From DAOTVC01 sp034437215 (GTDB taxonomy: Bacteria; Chloroflexota; Anaerolineae; B4-G1; SLSP01), in the NCBI GenBank assembly GCA_034437215.1, contig DAOTVC010000027.1, positions 32,923-96,922 on the forward strand: DNA of 64,000 nucleotides, in the 5' to 3' direction. Position numbers and translations under genes: made by a program. Below the pieces are notes generated by a model. That model was given only the letters and a program-made list of their open reading frames with translations, was not told the DNA's origin and searched no databases. Numbering within the stretch: the first letter of the stretch is position 1; the number at the start of each line of letters is the position of its first letter. Shown here one piece after another: positions 26,440 to 35,145 of the stretch.

Positions 26440-27658
26440 GGTCAGCCTCTGCCTGCTGCTGCTCATACTCGCCGGTTGCGTCCCGGCTCCGGAGCCGACG
26501 CCCGAGACACGGGTGGTGATCCTCTGGCACACCTTCGCGGGCCCCGAGGCCCAGGCCCTGCAGGAGCTGGGCGATGCCTTCAACAGCGCCCACCCTCGGG
26601 GGCCCACGCTGATCGTCGAGTACCAGAGCGACATCTACGCTAAGGTAGCAACCACACCCTTGGCTCACCGGCCGGACCTGGCGGTCATCTCCGCCGGGGA
26701 GCTCGATACTTACTACGAGGCCAACCTCATCGCCTCCCCCCGACTCCCCAGCGAGATTACCGAGGATCTTCTCCCCATGGGCACCGATCTCTACAGCGGC
26801 GACCGGCGTCTGAGAGCGCTGCCCCTGGGCCTGGTCTCCTACCTCCTCTACTACAACACCGACTGGCTGCGGGATCTGGGCTACGATCCGCAGAGCGCCA
26901 CGCTGCTCGACCTTCAGAACACCGCCTGCAGCGCCACCGATCCCCAGACGGGACAGGTGGGCCTCGGCATCCCCACCCGACCGGGTATCTTTCTGGCACT
27001 GCTGAGTGTGGGGGAGCGGGTCGCCGCCGGAGAGGATTACCGCTTCCAGAGTGAGACGGTGCCCGTCGTCGCCGATACGCTTCAGGTACTTCTCAACAAC
27101 AACTGCGCCTATCTCTTCGAGAGCCCCGAAGCTGCTGTCGAGACCTTTGCAAACAGCGCCGTGGCCTTCGTCGCCCTCTCCACCAGGGAGCAGGACGCGA
27201 TCGAGAGTGCCGTGGCGAGGAGAACCAACTTCTCGGTGAGCGTAGCCCCCCTCCCCGGTCTTGCCGAGTCGGGACACAGCCTGTGGCACGGACCGGGCCT
27301 CGTTCTCTTCGTCCCCGAGGGAGCCCGCCGCGAAGCCGCCGAGAGCGTCCTGACCTGGTTCCTGGAGCCCGACGTTCAGCGGGCCTGGCGTGAGCAGACC
27401 CACTACCTCCCGCTGCGGCGGACGGTCATCGAGGAGCTCCTGGAATCGGGAGGGGGGCTGGAGAGAAGCGAGAGGGATATTCTGCGGCTGGCTCTAGAGG
27501 CGGCGGACTCGGGGCGTTGGTACACCTTCTCGGGCGTCGTCGAGTCCGCAGCCTGTCGGGCGGCGCTCGTGCGCGGTCTGAACCAGCTCGAAGGCAGCAG
27601 CGATGCGGTCGAGACCCTGGCAATGATGGAGACTATCTGCAATGAGGAAGGACCCTGA
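26429..27658 (+). CDS. Extracellular solute-binding lipoprotein (family 1)
   Basis: A 409-residue lipoprotein, lipobox ILAGC with Cys17, followed by VVILWHTFAGPEAQALQELGDAFN. That is the opening strand and helix of maltose-type (family 1) binding proteins. It is likely to capture an oligosaccharide or glycerol-phosphate-like ligand. No permease or ATPase of the matching class lies nearby, so it would need a distant transporter. ATG 26429 is chosen over 26423 because AGAGAGG is then 8 bases upstream. It overlaps murJ by 11 bases and the next gene begins right at its stop. Confidence 0.88.
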   Translation: MRAKVSLCLLLLILAGCVPAPEPTPETRVVILWHTFAGPEAQALQELGDAFNSAHPRGPTLIVEYQSDIYAKVATTPLAHRPDLAVISAGELDTYYEANLIASPRLPSEITEDLLPMGTDLYSGDRRLRALPLGLVSYLLYYNTDWLRDLGYDPQSATLLDLQNTACSATDPQTGQVGLGIPTRPGIFLALLSVGERVAAGEDYRFQSETVPVVADTLQVLLNNNCAYLFESPEAAVETFANSAVAFVALSTREQDAIESAVARRTNFSVSVAPLPGLAESGHSLWHGPGLVLFVPEGARREAAESVLTWFLEPDVQRAWREQTHYLPLRRTVIEELLESGGGLERSERDILRLALEAADSGRWYTFSGVVESAACRAALVRGLNQLEGSSDAVETLAMMETICNEEGP

Positions 27659-27659
27659 C

Positions 27660-28445
27660 GTGAATGAGTATCAAGAGTGGCTAGACGTTATCGAGGAGAT
27701 CGCGCGTGACGCAGGCGCGCTCCTGAAGGCGCGTTGGAACACCTCCTACGAGATCCGCAGCAAGGGATACCGGAACATCGTGACAGAGATCGATCTCGCC
27801 GCCGAGGCGCTCATCCTCGGGCGACTGCGCGAGCACTTCCCCGATCACGCCATCACCTCGGAGGAGGCCGGCGCCGACGCTCACAGGCGCGCCGTTCGCT
27901 GGCTCGTCGACCCCCTGGACGGCACGACGAACTTCTCGCGCCACAACCCCAACTTCAGCGTCTCGATTGCGGCATCGGAGGGGATAGAGCCCGTCGTCGG
28001 CATCGTCTACGACCCCCTGCGGGACCAGGCCTTCACGGCCCGGCGCGGGGCAGGGGCGGCGCTCAACGGCGAACCCCTGCAGAGCTCGGGCAACCGCGAC
28101 CTGGGGCAAGCGCTCGTCTCCGCCGACTGGCCCCGGGAGCCCGCCCTGCGCCGGGAGCTCTGGGCGATCATGTCCCGGCTCATCCACGAGGTCCGCACGC
28201 TGCGCTGTCTGGGAAGTGCGGCGCTGAACATGGTCTACGTCGCCGCCGGCTGGTTCGATCTCTACGTCGCGCGGCAGATCTCCGCCTGGGACCAGACGGC
28301 GGCGGCGCTGATCCTCCGGGAAGCCGGTGGCGCTCTGGGCACCCTCTCCGGCGCTCCTTGGACACCCGACAGCCCCGATCCCGTCGCCGCCGCCACCCCC
28401 GAGCTCCTGAAGGCCTTCCAGGCACTGCTCGCAGGGGGAGGATAA
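27660..28445 (+). CDS. Inositol-monophosphatase-family phosphatase
   Basis: A 261-residue Mg-dependent, Li-sensitive-type phosphatase. Metal-binding motifs are in place: SEEAG near residue 66, WLVDPLDGTTNFS near 80-92 (DPLDGTTNF), and WDQTAAALILREAGG near 210. Members hydrolyse inositol 1-phosphate, fructose 1,6-bisphosphate or PAP, and which applies here is not visible. The start GTG at 27660 is favoured by GAGGAAGGA about 7 bases upstream. An in-frame ATG at 27642 would overlap the preceding gene. Confidence 0.92.
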   Translation: MNEYQEWLDVIEEIARDAGALLKARWNTSYEIRSKGYRNIVTEIDLAAEALILGRLREHFPDHAITSEEAGADAHRRAVRWLVDPLDGTTNFSRHNPNFSVSIAASEGIEPVVGIVYDPLRDQAFTARRGAGAALNGEPLQSSGNRDLGQALVSADWPREPALRRELWAIMSRLIHEVRTLRCLGSAALNMVYVAAGWFDLYVARQISAWDQTAAALILREAGGALGTLSGAPWTPDSPDPVAAATPELLKAFQALLAGGG

Positions 28446-28447
28446 GC

Positions 28448-29563
28448 ATGCAGGCAGCGCAACGCAAGGCCCTACTGCTCCTGCTGCTGGCCCTGACCCT
28501 CTTCGGTATCCCGGAGGAGGCTGCCCTCCAGGAGGACCCCGCCCGCACCCTCTACGAGATGATCAATCAGGCCCGGCTGGAAGAGGGCCTGCCGCCGCTG
28601 GGCTGGTCCAAACTCCTCAACCAGGCCGCCCAGGCCCACGCCGAGGACATGGCGGCGCACACCCTCACCGGCAGCGAGGGCTCCGACGGCTCCACCCACC
28701 AACAGCGTATCCGGGAGGTGGGCTACCAGGCGTGGCACGATGGGCTGCTGGTCAACGAGTTCGTCTGGTTGGGGCTGGGCTCTGCCGAGAACGCCCTGCG
28801 CTGGCTCCTCAACCAACCCGAACAGTGGTCAACCTTCACCCGTGAGGACTACCGTGAGGTGGGTATCGGCTTTGCGACCGACGCCGGAGGAGTCAACTAC
28901 TTCGTCGTGGATTTCGGCTCCCGCCCCGGTGTGCTCCCCATCTTCATCAACGACGGTGCCGAGACCACGGACTCCCCCGTGGTGGCGGTGAGGTTGACGA
29001 ACGAGGAGGCCGTGCCCCTCGGCGAGGTCTCCCGCATGGGCAAGGCCATCGAGGTGCGCATCAGCGAGGATCTCGACTTCACCACGGCCGAGTGGCAGCC
29101 CTGGGAGGCGCTGCTCCCCTGGACCCTGGGCACGACCGAGCCGGGCACCTACCCGGTCTACGTGGAGTTCCGGGACGGCGCGGGACGCACGACGCGCAGT
29201 GAGGATACCATCCGCCTGGTCTCCACCGGGGAGACGCGCGAACCCACCGCGGAGTTGCCGGAGGTGACCCCGGAAACCGAGCCTTCTACCCCCACGCCGG
29301 AACCGGAGACGACCGAGGCCGCGCCCCCACCCCCGGCTGAGACGGGTGCGCCCCCCCTGCCTACCTACGTGCCGGAGGCAACGGCCCCGACACCCGCCGC
29401 TGCCACGCCGGCTCCCGAACCGACGTGGACCCCGCTGCCAACCCCGACCCTCTTCGAGGGCGACGGCGGAGAAGAGCTCGACTGGACCCTCCTCACCGTC
29501 CTTCTACTTCAAGCGCTGGCCTGGGCCCTGGGCATCGCGCTCCTCCTGCGCCGGCACGGATAG
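28448..29563 (+). CDS. CAP-domain (SCP/PR1-like) membrane-anchored protein
   Basis: A 371-residue exported protein. It has a signal peptide (about 7-22), then a CAP domain (about 30-170: LYEMINQARLEEGLPPL, AAQAHAEDMA, STHQQRI, VGIGFA). A beta-rich segment (about 175-265) follows, then a Pro/Thr/Glu stalk (about 270-335), and a C-terminal membrane helix ends in RRHG (about 347-367). It is therefore tethered with the CAP domain outside. The RBS GGGGGAGG is 6 bases before ATG. The function of bacterial CAP proteins is poorly known. It sits in the murJ operon, which suggests an envelope role. Confidence 0.88.
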   Translation: MQAAQRKALLLLLLALTLFGIPEEAALQEDPARTLYEMINQARLEEGLPPLGWSKLLNQAAQAHAEDMAAHTLTGSEGSDGSTHQQRIREVGYQAWHDGLLVNEFVWLGLGSAENALRWLLNQPEQWSTFTREDYREVGIGFATDAGGVNYFVVDFGSRPGVLPIFINDGAETTDSPVVAVRLTNEEAVPLGEVSRMGKAIEVRISEDLDFTTAEWQPWEALLPWTLGTTEPGTYPVYVEFRDGAGRTTRSEDTIRLVSTGETREPTAELPEVTPETEPSTPTPEPETTEAAPPPPAETGAPPLPTYVPEATAPTPAAATPAPEPTWTPLPTPTLFEGDGGEELDWTLLTVLLLQALAWALGIALLLRRHG

Positions 29564-29587
29564 GTAATGGATGCACTGAGGTTGCGC

Positions 29588-30472
29588 ATGAAGAAGTCAC
29601 GTCTTTCGCCGAAGCTGCAGCAGGCCATCGGCGTCGTCTACGACTACGCGCTCATCACCCTGGGAGCGTTGATCATCGCGGCCAACGTCCCCCTCTTCCT
29701 GGCCCCCAACCGCGTGGTCTCGACGGGGCTCACCGGCATCGGGATGTTGGCCAACTTTCTCTGGGGCTGGCCCATCGGGATGGTGACCCTCGCGCTCAAC
29801 ATTCCCCTCCTCTTGGCAGGCGCGAAGTGGGGCGGAGGGCTCAAGTTCGTCGTGCGCACCGTTTTCGCCGTCGTGGTGATGACCGTCGGCATCGACCTGC
29901 TCAGCCGCGTCCTGCCCCCCATCCAGGGTGACCCCCTCATCTACACCCTCTTCGGTGGCCTGCTGGACGGTATAGGCATCGGGCTCGTCCTACGGGGACA
30001 GGGCACGACGGGGGGCACCGACATCTTCGCCCAGCTGCTCCACCGCCAACGGGGCGTTCCCTTCGCGCACGTCTTCCTCACCCTGAACGGGCTGATCCTC
30101 CTCACCGCCTCCGTCGTGGTGGGGGTCGTCCCCGTCCTCTACGCCCTTATCGTGAACTTCGTCTCCGCGCGCGTGGTCGACGTGGTGCAGGAAGGCGTGG
30201 GGTACGCGCGCGCCGCCCTCATCATCACCGACAAAGAGAACCTCGTGCGGCGCACGATTCTAGAGGAGCTGGAGCGCGGGGTGACGCTGCTGGAGGCTCG
30301 TGGGGGCTACACCGAGCGCTCCCGTCCCGCCCTCTACGTCGTGGTCTCCCGCTCGGAGGTGACCCTACTGAAGCGCCTGATCGCCAAGATCGACCCCCAG
30401 GCCTTCGTCGTGGTCTCGGAAGCCCACGAGGTCCTGGGGGAGGGCTTTCGGCCCGTCAACCACCAGCAGTAA
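29588..30472 (+). CDS. YitT-family (DUF161/DUF2179) membrane protein
   Basis: A 294-residue protein with five to six N-terminal helices (YitT_membrane: GALIIAANVPLFLAPNRVVSTGLTGIGML, GQGTTGGTDIFAQLL) and a C-terminal cytoplasmic DUF2179 domain (about 215-290: LEARGGYTERSRPALYVVVSR, DPQAFVVVSEAHEVLGEGF). The function of the family is unknown. ATG at 29588 has GAGG 6 bases upstream. The ATG at 29567 lacks a good RBS but cannot be excluded. Last gene of the murJ operon, ended by a strong hairpin. Confidence 0.9.
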   Translation: MKKSRLSPKLQQAIGVVYDYALITLGALIIAANVPLFLAPNRVVSTGLTGIGMLANFLWGWPIGMVTLALNIPLLLAGAKWGGGLKFVVRTVFAVVVMTVGIDLLSRVLPPIQGDPLIYTLFGGLLDGIGIGLVLRGQGTTGGTDIFAQLLHRQRGVPFAHVFLTLNGLILLTASVVVGVVPVLYALIVNFVSARVVDVVQEGVGYARAALIITDKENLVRRTILEELERGVTLLEARGGYTERSRPALYVVVSRSEVTLLKRLIAKIDPQAFVVVSEAHEVLGEGFRPVNHQQ

Positions 30473-30481
30473 CTTACCCGT

Positions 30482-30521
30482 AACAGAGGCCGCTCACGTG
30501 TGTACGTGAGCGGCCTCTGTT
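30482..30521. terminator. Bidirectional terminator hairpin
   Basis: A perfect 18-bp stem (30482-30499 with 30504-30521) with a GTGT loop lies between converging genes. There is no long T tract on either side, but stem strength and position support shared termination. Confidence 0.8.
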
Positions 30522-30530
30522 GGCCAGGGG

Positions 30531-31451
30531 TCAGATCGAAGAAGGGGCCGGCTGCAGCTCCTCCTCCCCCTGGAGGACGGCGGAGAGAGCAACAATGGCG
30601 ACCGCCAGCATCTCGTCGTCGGGCTCCCGGGTGGTCAACCGCTGCAGGGCCAGGTTGGGCTGGATGAACAGCCGCACGATAGAGCTCCCCGCGTGTTTGC
30701 CCGTGAAGCGCAGCACCTCGTAGGCGATACCCGAGATGACCGGCACCATCAGCAGCCGCGTGACGATGCGCACGGGCAGGGAGGGCCTTCCCAGGGGAGC
30801 GAAGACCAGGATGGAGATGAGGACGACCATCAACAGGAAGGCGGTCCCGCAGCGGGCGTGGGCCGTGGAGTAGGCACGGACCGCCTCGACGGTGAGCGGT
30901 GCGCCGTCCTCGTAGGCGTTGATGGTCTTGTGCTCGGCGCCGTGGTAGCCGAAGACCCGGCGCACGTCCTCCATCTGCGCCACGGCGACCATGTAGCCCA
31001 CCAGCAGCAGGAGGCGGATCAATCCCTCGACGGCGTTGAAGAGGAGGTCGTTCCCCTGCACGAGGAGGCCCGCCAGCCACGAGGGCAGGACCATGAAGAG
31101 GGCCACCGCGAACACCATGGAAAAGGCCCCCGTAGCGATCCCCGCACCACCGCTCATGGTGAACTCCGGGTCCTCGGCTTGTCCCACCACCTCCGCCGAG
31201 TAGAAGAGCGCCCGCATCCCCAGTCCCAGGGCATCCCACAACATGGGGATACCGCGCAGGAAGGGGACCTTGCTCAGCGAACCCCGGTAGAGGCCGCTCA
31301 CGGGCTCCGCCTTCACCACGATCTCCCCGGTATCGGGGCGGCGTACAGCGATGGCGGAGGTGTAGGCCCCGCGCATCAAGACTCCCTCGATGACCGCCTG
31401 CCCACCGTAGGACCAGCCCATACGCTTCTCGTCAACTCTATTCTCATTCAT
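30531..31451 (-). CDS. DUF1385 (YqhQ-like) membrane protein
   Basis: A 306-residue membrane protein of the DUF1385 family. The N-terminal YGGQAVIEGVLMRG and the central FGYHGAEHKTINAYE are the two family signatures. The His/Glu of YHGAEHK suggests a metal or catalytic site, but no activity is established. Hydrophobic helices are at about 107-130, 140-165, 205-225 and 235-255. The start ATG has GGAAGTG upstream. It stands alone on the minus strand. Confidence 0.9.
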   Translation of the reverse strand: MNENRVDEKRMGWSYGGQAVIEGVLMRGAYTSAIAVRRPDTGEIVVKAEPVSGLYRGSLSKVPFLRGIPMLWDALGLGMRALFYSAEVVGQAEDPEFTMSGGAGIATGAFSMVFAVALFMVLPSWLAGLLVQGNDLLFNAVEGLIRLLLLVGYMVAVAQMEDVRRVFGYHGAEHKTINAYEDGAPLTVEAVRAYSTAHARCGTAFLLMVVLISILVFAPLGRPSLPVRIVTRLLMVPVISGIAYEVLRFTGKHAGSSIVRLFIQPNLALQRLTTREPDDEMLAVAIVALSAVLQGEEELQPAPSSI

Positions 31452-31512
31452 GGTATCATCACTTCCAAGTTCTCAAACGTTAAGGTGCAGTCCATCATAC
31501 CGCGAACCCCGC

Positions 31513-31548
31513 CGAAAAACAAAGCGTCGGGACGTCCAGAGGGTCCCG
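31513..31548 (-). terminator. Weak terminator after the FAD-binding subunit
   Basis: A 6-bp CGGGAC/GTCCCG stem (31528-31533 with 31543-31548) is followed on the minus strand by a T-rich tract with five T at 31515-31519. It is plausible but short. Confidence 0.4.
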
Positions 31549-31565
31549 GCGCGGTCGAGGCCGGT

Positions 31566-32417
31566 TCAGGAGCGGCGCGCCTTCTCCCAGGCAGCGATGA
31601 TCGCCCGGCGGGCCAGCACCTTCCCCATCTCCCGGCGGTACTCGGCGCTCCCCCGGTAGTCGGAGATGACCTCCAGCCCCTCCAGAGTGGGCTCCAGGGC
31701 CTGGACGACCTTCTCCGCGTCGAGGAGCTTGCGCTCCAGGAGGTGCTCCGACTTCATCAGTCGCACCGGGCGGTCCGCGACGCCCCCCACGGCAACCCGG
31801 ACCTCCGTCGTCATCCCCTCGTCCACCTCCACGTAAGCAGCCGCGCAGACGATAGGCTTGTCCCTGGGCGAGCGCCCCAGGACCTCGAGGACGGCGGCAC
31901 TGCGGGCCGGGGGACGTTTTACCCGCACCTCGGTGATCAGTGCGCAGGCATTGACCAGACGCTCCCGGTAGGCGACGAAACTGGTGAAGGGGGCCGTGTG
32001 CCCCACAGGATCGGCGTAGTAGATGGAGGTATCGAGCACCAGCAGGACCGTCGTGAGGGGATCGGCGGGTCCGGCAACGATCAGGGTACCGCCCAGCGTC
32101 CCCTGCTCCCGCAGGTTGCGCGACTGGATATAAGAGGCGGCTCGCGCCAGGACGCCAACGGCGACGCCGGCGGACGCGCTGTCGTCGATGAGCGCCTGCA
32201 GCGTGACCATGGCACCGATACGCACCCCCTCGATGTCCCCCGCGATCTCATCGAGTCCGACCTTCTGGAGATCAACGAGCACCTCGAGGGTCGGATCGCC
32301 TTGCGCGACGATCCAGGAGCCACCCGCGAGATAGATCGCGTTCGACTTCGTCTGCACCAGGCTCACCGCCTCATCGATGGTCGTCGGCTTTTCGTACGTC
32401 TTCACGTTACGCAGCAT
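31566..32417 (-). CDS. Molybdenum-hydroxylase FAD-binding subunit (CoxM-like), orphan
   Basis: A 283-residue protein of the medium, FAD-binding subunit type of xanthine dehydrogenase/CO dehydrogenase. AGGSWIVAQ (about 33-41) is the first FAD pyrophosphate loop and LGGTLIVAGPADPL (about 106-119) the second. The C-terminal CO_deh_flav_C-like domain includes VAVGGVADRPVRL. No molybdopterin subunit or 2Fe-2S subunit lies next to it, so its partners must be elsewhere or it has another job. ATG at 32417 has AAGGAG 8 bases upstream. The frame stays open upstream but without a start signal. Confidence 0.85.
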   Translation of the reverse strand: MLRNVKTYEKPTTIDEAVSLVQTKSNAIYLAGGSWIVAQGDPTLEVLVDLQKVGLDEIAGDIEGVRIGAMVTLQALIDDSASAGVAVGVLARAASYIQSRNLREQGTLGGTLIVAGPADPLTTVLLVLDTSIYYADPVGHTAPFTSFVAYRERLVNACALITEVRVKRPPARSAAVLEVLGRSPRDKPIVCAAAYVEVDEGMTTEVRVAVGGVADRPVRLMKSEHLLERKLLDAEKVVQALEPTLEGLEVISDYRGSAEYRREMGKVLARRAIIAAWEKARRS

Positions 32418-32482
32418 GTACACGTCTCCTTGCATATAGAAATCTGACCGAACACCAAACGTCGGCTCCGTACGGTCAGTGA

Positions 32483-33001
32483 TTACGCTTGGGCCTCTTC
32501 CTCGGTCTTGCGCCGCTCCTCCTCCACCCGCCAGAACTCCTGCTCCTGCTCCCACTCGCGCAGCGTCTCCTCGGCGGGCTTGACCACCACCGATGCGACG
32601 CTCGCGGTGACGGTGCCGTCGGTCATGCGGATCTCGCCCAGGACGCGGGCCGAGCGGCTGCGCAGCGTGTCGACCCACCCCACGGCCGTGAGCGGCGTCT
32701 CCGTGGGCGTGGGCTTGTGGTAGCGGATCTCCATCTTCGCCGTCACCCAGAAGGGCGCCTCCGACTGGGCCAGGGCGATGGCCCGCCCGGAGACTTCATC
32801 GAGCACCGTCGCCACGATGCCCCCGTGGACGATGCCCGGATAGCCCTGATAGGTGTCGGGGATGTTGAGGGGCACCTTCACCTGTCCGGCCTCGAGGTCG
32901 TCGTAGAAGGTAAGGTGCAGGCCGACGGGATTCTGACGGCCGCAGACGAAGCACATCCGTGAGGTAGGTTGGGGTTTCCAGCCGGAGGGCAGATCGGTCA
33001 C
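32483..33001 (-). CDS. PaaI-type hotdog-fold thioesterase
   Basis: A 172-residue hotdog-fold protein. MCFVCGRQNPVGLHL near the N-terminus and GIVHGGIVATVLDEVSG (about 56-72) are the markers of the acyl-CoA thioesterase group, with the Asp/Glu of LDE as likely catalytic acid. It probably hydrolyses an acyl- or aryl-CoA. The C-terminal 25 residues are a charged helix (EWEQEQEFWRVEEERRKTEEE). The start is GTG with GAGGAG about 6 bases upstream. It stands 36 bases downstream of the nucleoside permease gene and may be co-transcribed. Confidence 0.88.
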   Translation of the reverse strand: MTDLPSGWKPQPTSRMCFVCGRQNPVGLHLTFYDDLEAGQVKVPLNIPDTYQGYPGIVHGGIVATVLDEVSGRAIALAQSEAPFWVTAKMEIRYHKPTPTETPLTAVGWVDTLRSRSARVLGEIRMTDGTVTASVASVVVKPAEETLREWEQEQEFWRVEEERRKTEEEAQA

Positions 33002-33037
33002 GATAGTCTCCTCTCTCTGATCCTTGGTTCACGCAAG

Positions 33038-33994
33038 TTACTTCTCCTCTCGCATGTAAGCCTCACCCAGGGCGTTGGGCGCACCGATGCGCTGCCCCAA
33101 CGCCTCCCACCAGGTGGTGACGATCAAGACGAGGATGGTCGCCAGGTAGGGCATCATGTTGAGGAAGGCCGCGGCGATGTTGGTCCCCGCCGCCTGCAGG
33201 CGAAACTGGACGGCGTTGATGCCGCCGAAGAGAATGGCGCCCAGCACCGCCCGCGCCGGGTTCCACATGGCGAAGATGACGAGGGCGATGACGATCCACC
33301 CTCGCCCGCCCGTGATGTTCTCAGCCCAACCGGGCGTGTAGGCCAGCGAGAGGTGAGCGCCGCCGAGGCTCACCAGCATCCCCCCCAGGATGGTGTAGAG
33401 GTAGCGCACCTTGATCACGTCGATTCCCATGGCGTCCGCCGTCTGGGGATTCTCGCCCACGGCGCGCAGGTTCAGCCCGTTGCGGGTCTTGTAGAGGTAG
33501 AACCAGGCCAGGGGCAACAGGAGATAGAGCAGGTAGGTGAGGACGTCCTGCTTGAAGAGAGCACCCAGAAGGGGGATGTCGCTCAGGAAGGGCGCCGGCA
33601 GGGCGGTGAAGCGCGGGCCGACCAGCCCGACCAGGTAATTGTTGTTGGCCTCCGGGCCCAGCCGCTGCCCCAGAAAGCTCGCCAGCCCGGTGCCGAAGAG
33701 GGTGATGCTCAGCCCGCTCACGACCTGATTCGCCCGCATCGTCACCGTGAGAAAGGCGTGGATGGCAGCGAGGAACATGCCCACCATCATCGCGACCAGA
33801 ACGGCCAGCCAGGTGCTGCCGGTGTAGTAGCCCACGGCGAAGGCGGAGAGCGCACCCATCAGCATCATCCCTTCGAGACCAAGGTTGAGGATGCCGGAGC
33901 GCTCGGTGTAGATCTCACCCACCGTCGCGTAGATGAGGGAGGTTCCGGCGCGCAGCGTGATAGTCAGGACCGATGTGAGCAGCGGGACGATCAT
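33038..33994 (-). CDS. BMP-type nucleoside ABC importer, second permease
   Basis: A 318-residue permease of the YufQ/NupQ group (BPD_transp_2). It has about nine hydrophobic helices. The family motif ERSGILNLGLEGMMLMGA lies near residue 31, and LRAVGENPQTADAMGIDV is the cytoplasmic coupling helix. The start overlaps the preceding permease stop by four bases (ATGA). It forms a heterodimeric channel with that permease. The substrate is likely purine or pyrimidine nucleosides, judged by the family of the binding protein. Confidence 0.92.
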   Translation of the reverse strand: MIVPLLTSVLTITLRAGTSLIYATVGEIYTERSGILNLGLEGMMLMGALSAFAVGYYTGSTWLAVLVAMMVGMFLAAIHAFLTVTMRANQVVSGLSITLFGTGLASFLGQRLGPEANNNYLVGLVGPRFTALPAPFLSDIPLLGALFKQDVLTYLLYLLLPLAWFYLYKTRNGLNLRAVGENPQTADAMGIDVIKVRYLYTILGGMLVSLGGAHLSLAYTPGWAENITGGRGWIVIALVIFAMWNPARAVLGAILFGGINAVQFRLQAAGTNIAAAFLNMMPYLATILVLIVTTWWEALGQRIGAPNALGEAYMREEK

Positions 33995-35091
33995 GCCTGC
34001 ACCTCCGTCGCGGGCGTCGCAGAAGAGGGCGCCGGCTCCTCACGCACGATCCGCAGGCGATACTCCGTGAAGAGGCTGCCTGCCAGCATGGGAAAGAGGA
34101 TCATGCCCTGCAGGACGACGCCCACCGCCGCGGGGAGGCCCATGAGCATCTGTACCTGGTCGCCCCCCACGAGCAGGCCCGCCATCAGCAGGGCGACGAC
34201 GATGACGGCGAGGGGGTTGAGCTGCGCCATCCAGGCGACGATAATCGCCGTGTAGCCGTAGCCGATGCTCAGCCCCTGCTGCAGACGCCGGGAGATCCCC
34301 GTCACCTCGGCGGCACCCGCCAGACCGCTCAGCGCACCGGAGAGGAGTAGCGCCAGGACGATGTTCCTGGCGATGGGAATTCCCAGATAGCGGGCGGCGG
34401 TTTGGTTCTCGCCGATGATCTTGAGCTCGAAACCCCAGCGGGTGCGCCGCATGACGAACCAGAGGACTCCCGCGGCGACGAGGGCGAAGATCAACCCCAG
34501 GTGGGCTCGCGTTCCCCAGAGACGGGGCAGCCAGGCTTGCGTCGGGAACTGTGCCGTTCCCGGGAAGCCGTACCCCTGCGGGTCGCGCCAGGGACCGTAG
34601 TAGAGATGCTCCGAGATGAGGATGGCGACGTAGTTGAGCATCAGGGTGGTGAGCGTCTCGTCAACGCCCATGTAGGCCTTGAGAAGCGCCGGCACCCCGG
34701 CCCAGACCGCTCCGGCAACCATACCCAGGAGAATGGCAGCGGGCAGGAGCAGGAGACCGGGGAGCCGGTCGGCGAGAAAGAGGGCGACCCAGGCCGCAGC
34801 CACGCCTCCCAGGGCCAGCTGCCCTTCGGCCCCGATGTTCCAGAAGCGCATCCGGAAAGCGATGGAGACCCCCAGGCCCGTGAGCATCAGAGGAATGGCC
34901 TTGACCAGCGTCTCCGAAAAGTTACGCAGGAAGGCCCCGCGGAACATCGCCGCGTAGGTGGTGAAGGGGTTGGCCCCCGACAGCACCAGCAGGATGGCCC
35001 CCAGGAGGAGGGAGATAAAAAAGGAGATCACGGGGACCAAGACCAGGGCCCGCCGGGAAAGGGACTGTCGTTTCTCAAAGACTAAGCGCAT
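33991..35091 (-). CDS. BMP-type nucleoside ABC importer, first permease
   Basis: A 366-residue permease of the YufP/NupP group. The N-terminal helix spans about 15-37, followed by FRMRFWNIGAEGQLALGGVAAA near residue 80, a family signature. LKIIGENQTAARYLGIPI is the coupling loop, and there are about ten helices in total. The C-terminus is a soluble tail of about 35 residues. The RBS is GGGAGAG. It lies 54 bases after the ATPase gene. Confidence 0.92.
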   Translation of the reverse strand: MRLVFEKRQSLSRRALVLVPVISFFISLLLGAILLVLSGANPFTTYAAMFRGAFLRNFSETLVKAIPLMLTGLGVSIAFRMRFWNIGAEGQLALGGVAAAWVALFLADRLPGLLLLPAAILLGMVAGAVWAGVPALLKAYMGVDETLTTLMLNYVAILISEHLYYGPWRDPQGYGFPGTAQFPTQAWLPRLWGTRAHLGLIFALVAAGVLWFVMRRTRWGFELKIIGENQTAARYLGIPIARNIVLALLLSGALSGLAGAAEVTGISRRLQQGLSIGYGYTAIIVAWMAQLNPLAVIVVALLMAGLLVGGDQVQMLMGLPAAVGVVLQGMILFPMLAGSLFTEYRLRIVREEPAPSSATPATEVQA

Positions 35092-35145
35092 AAGTTCTCT
35101 CCCATGGTCGCTGGATGAGTGCCAGCTTGAAGTTCCGCTCGAGGG

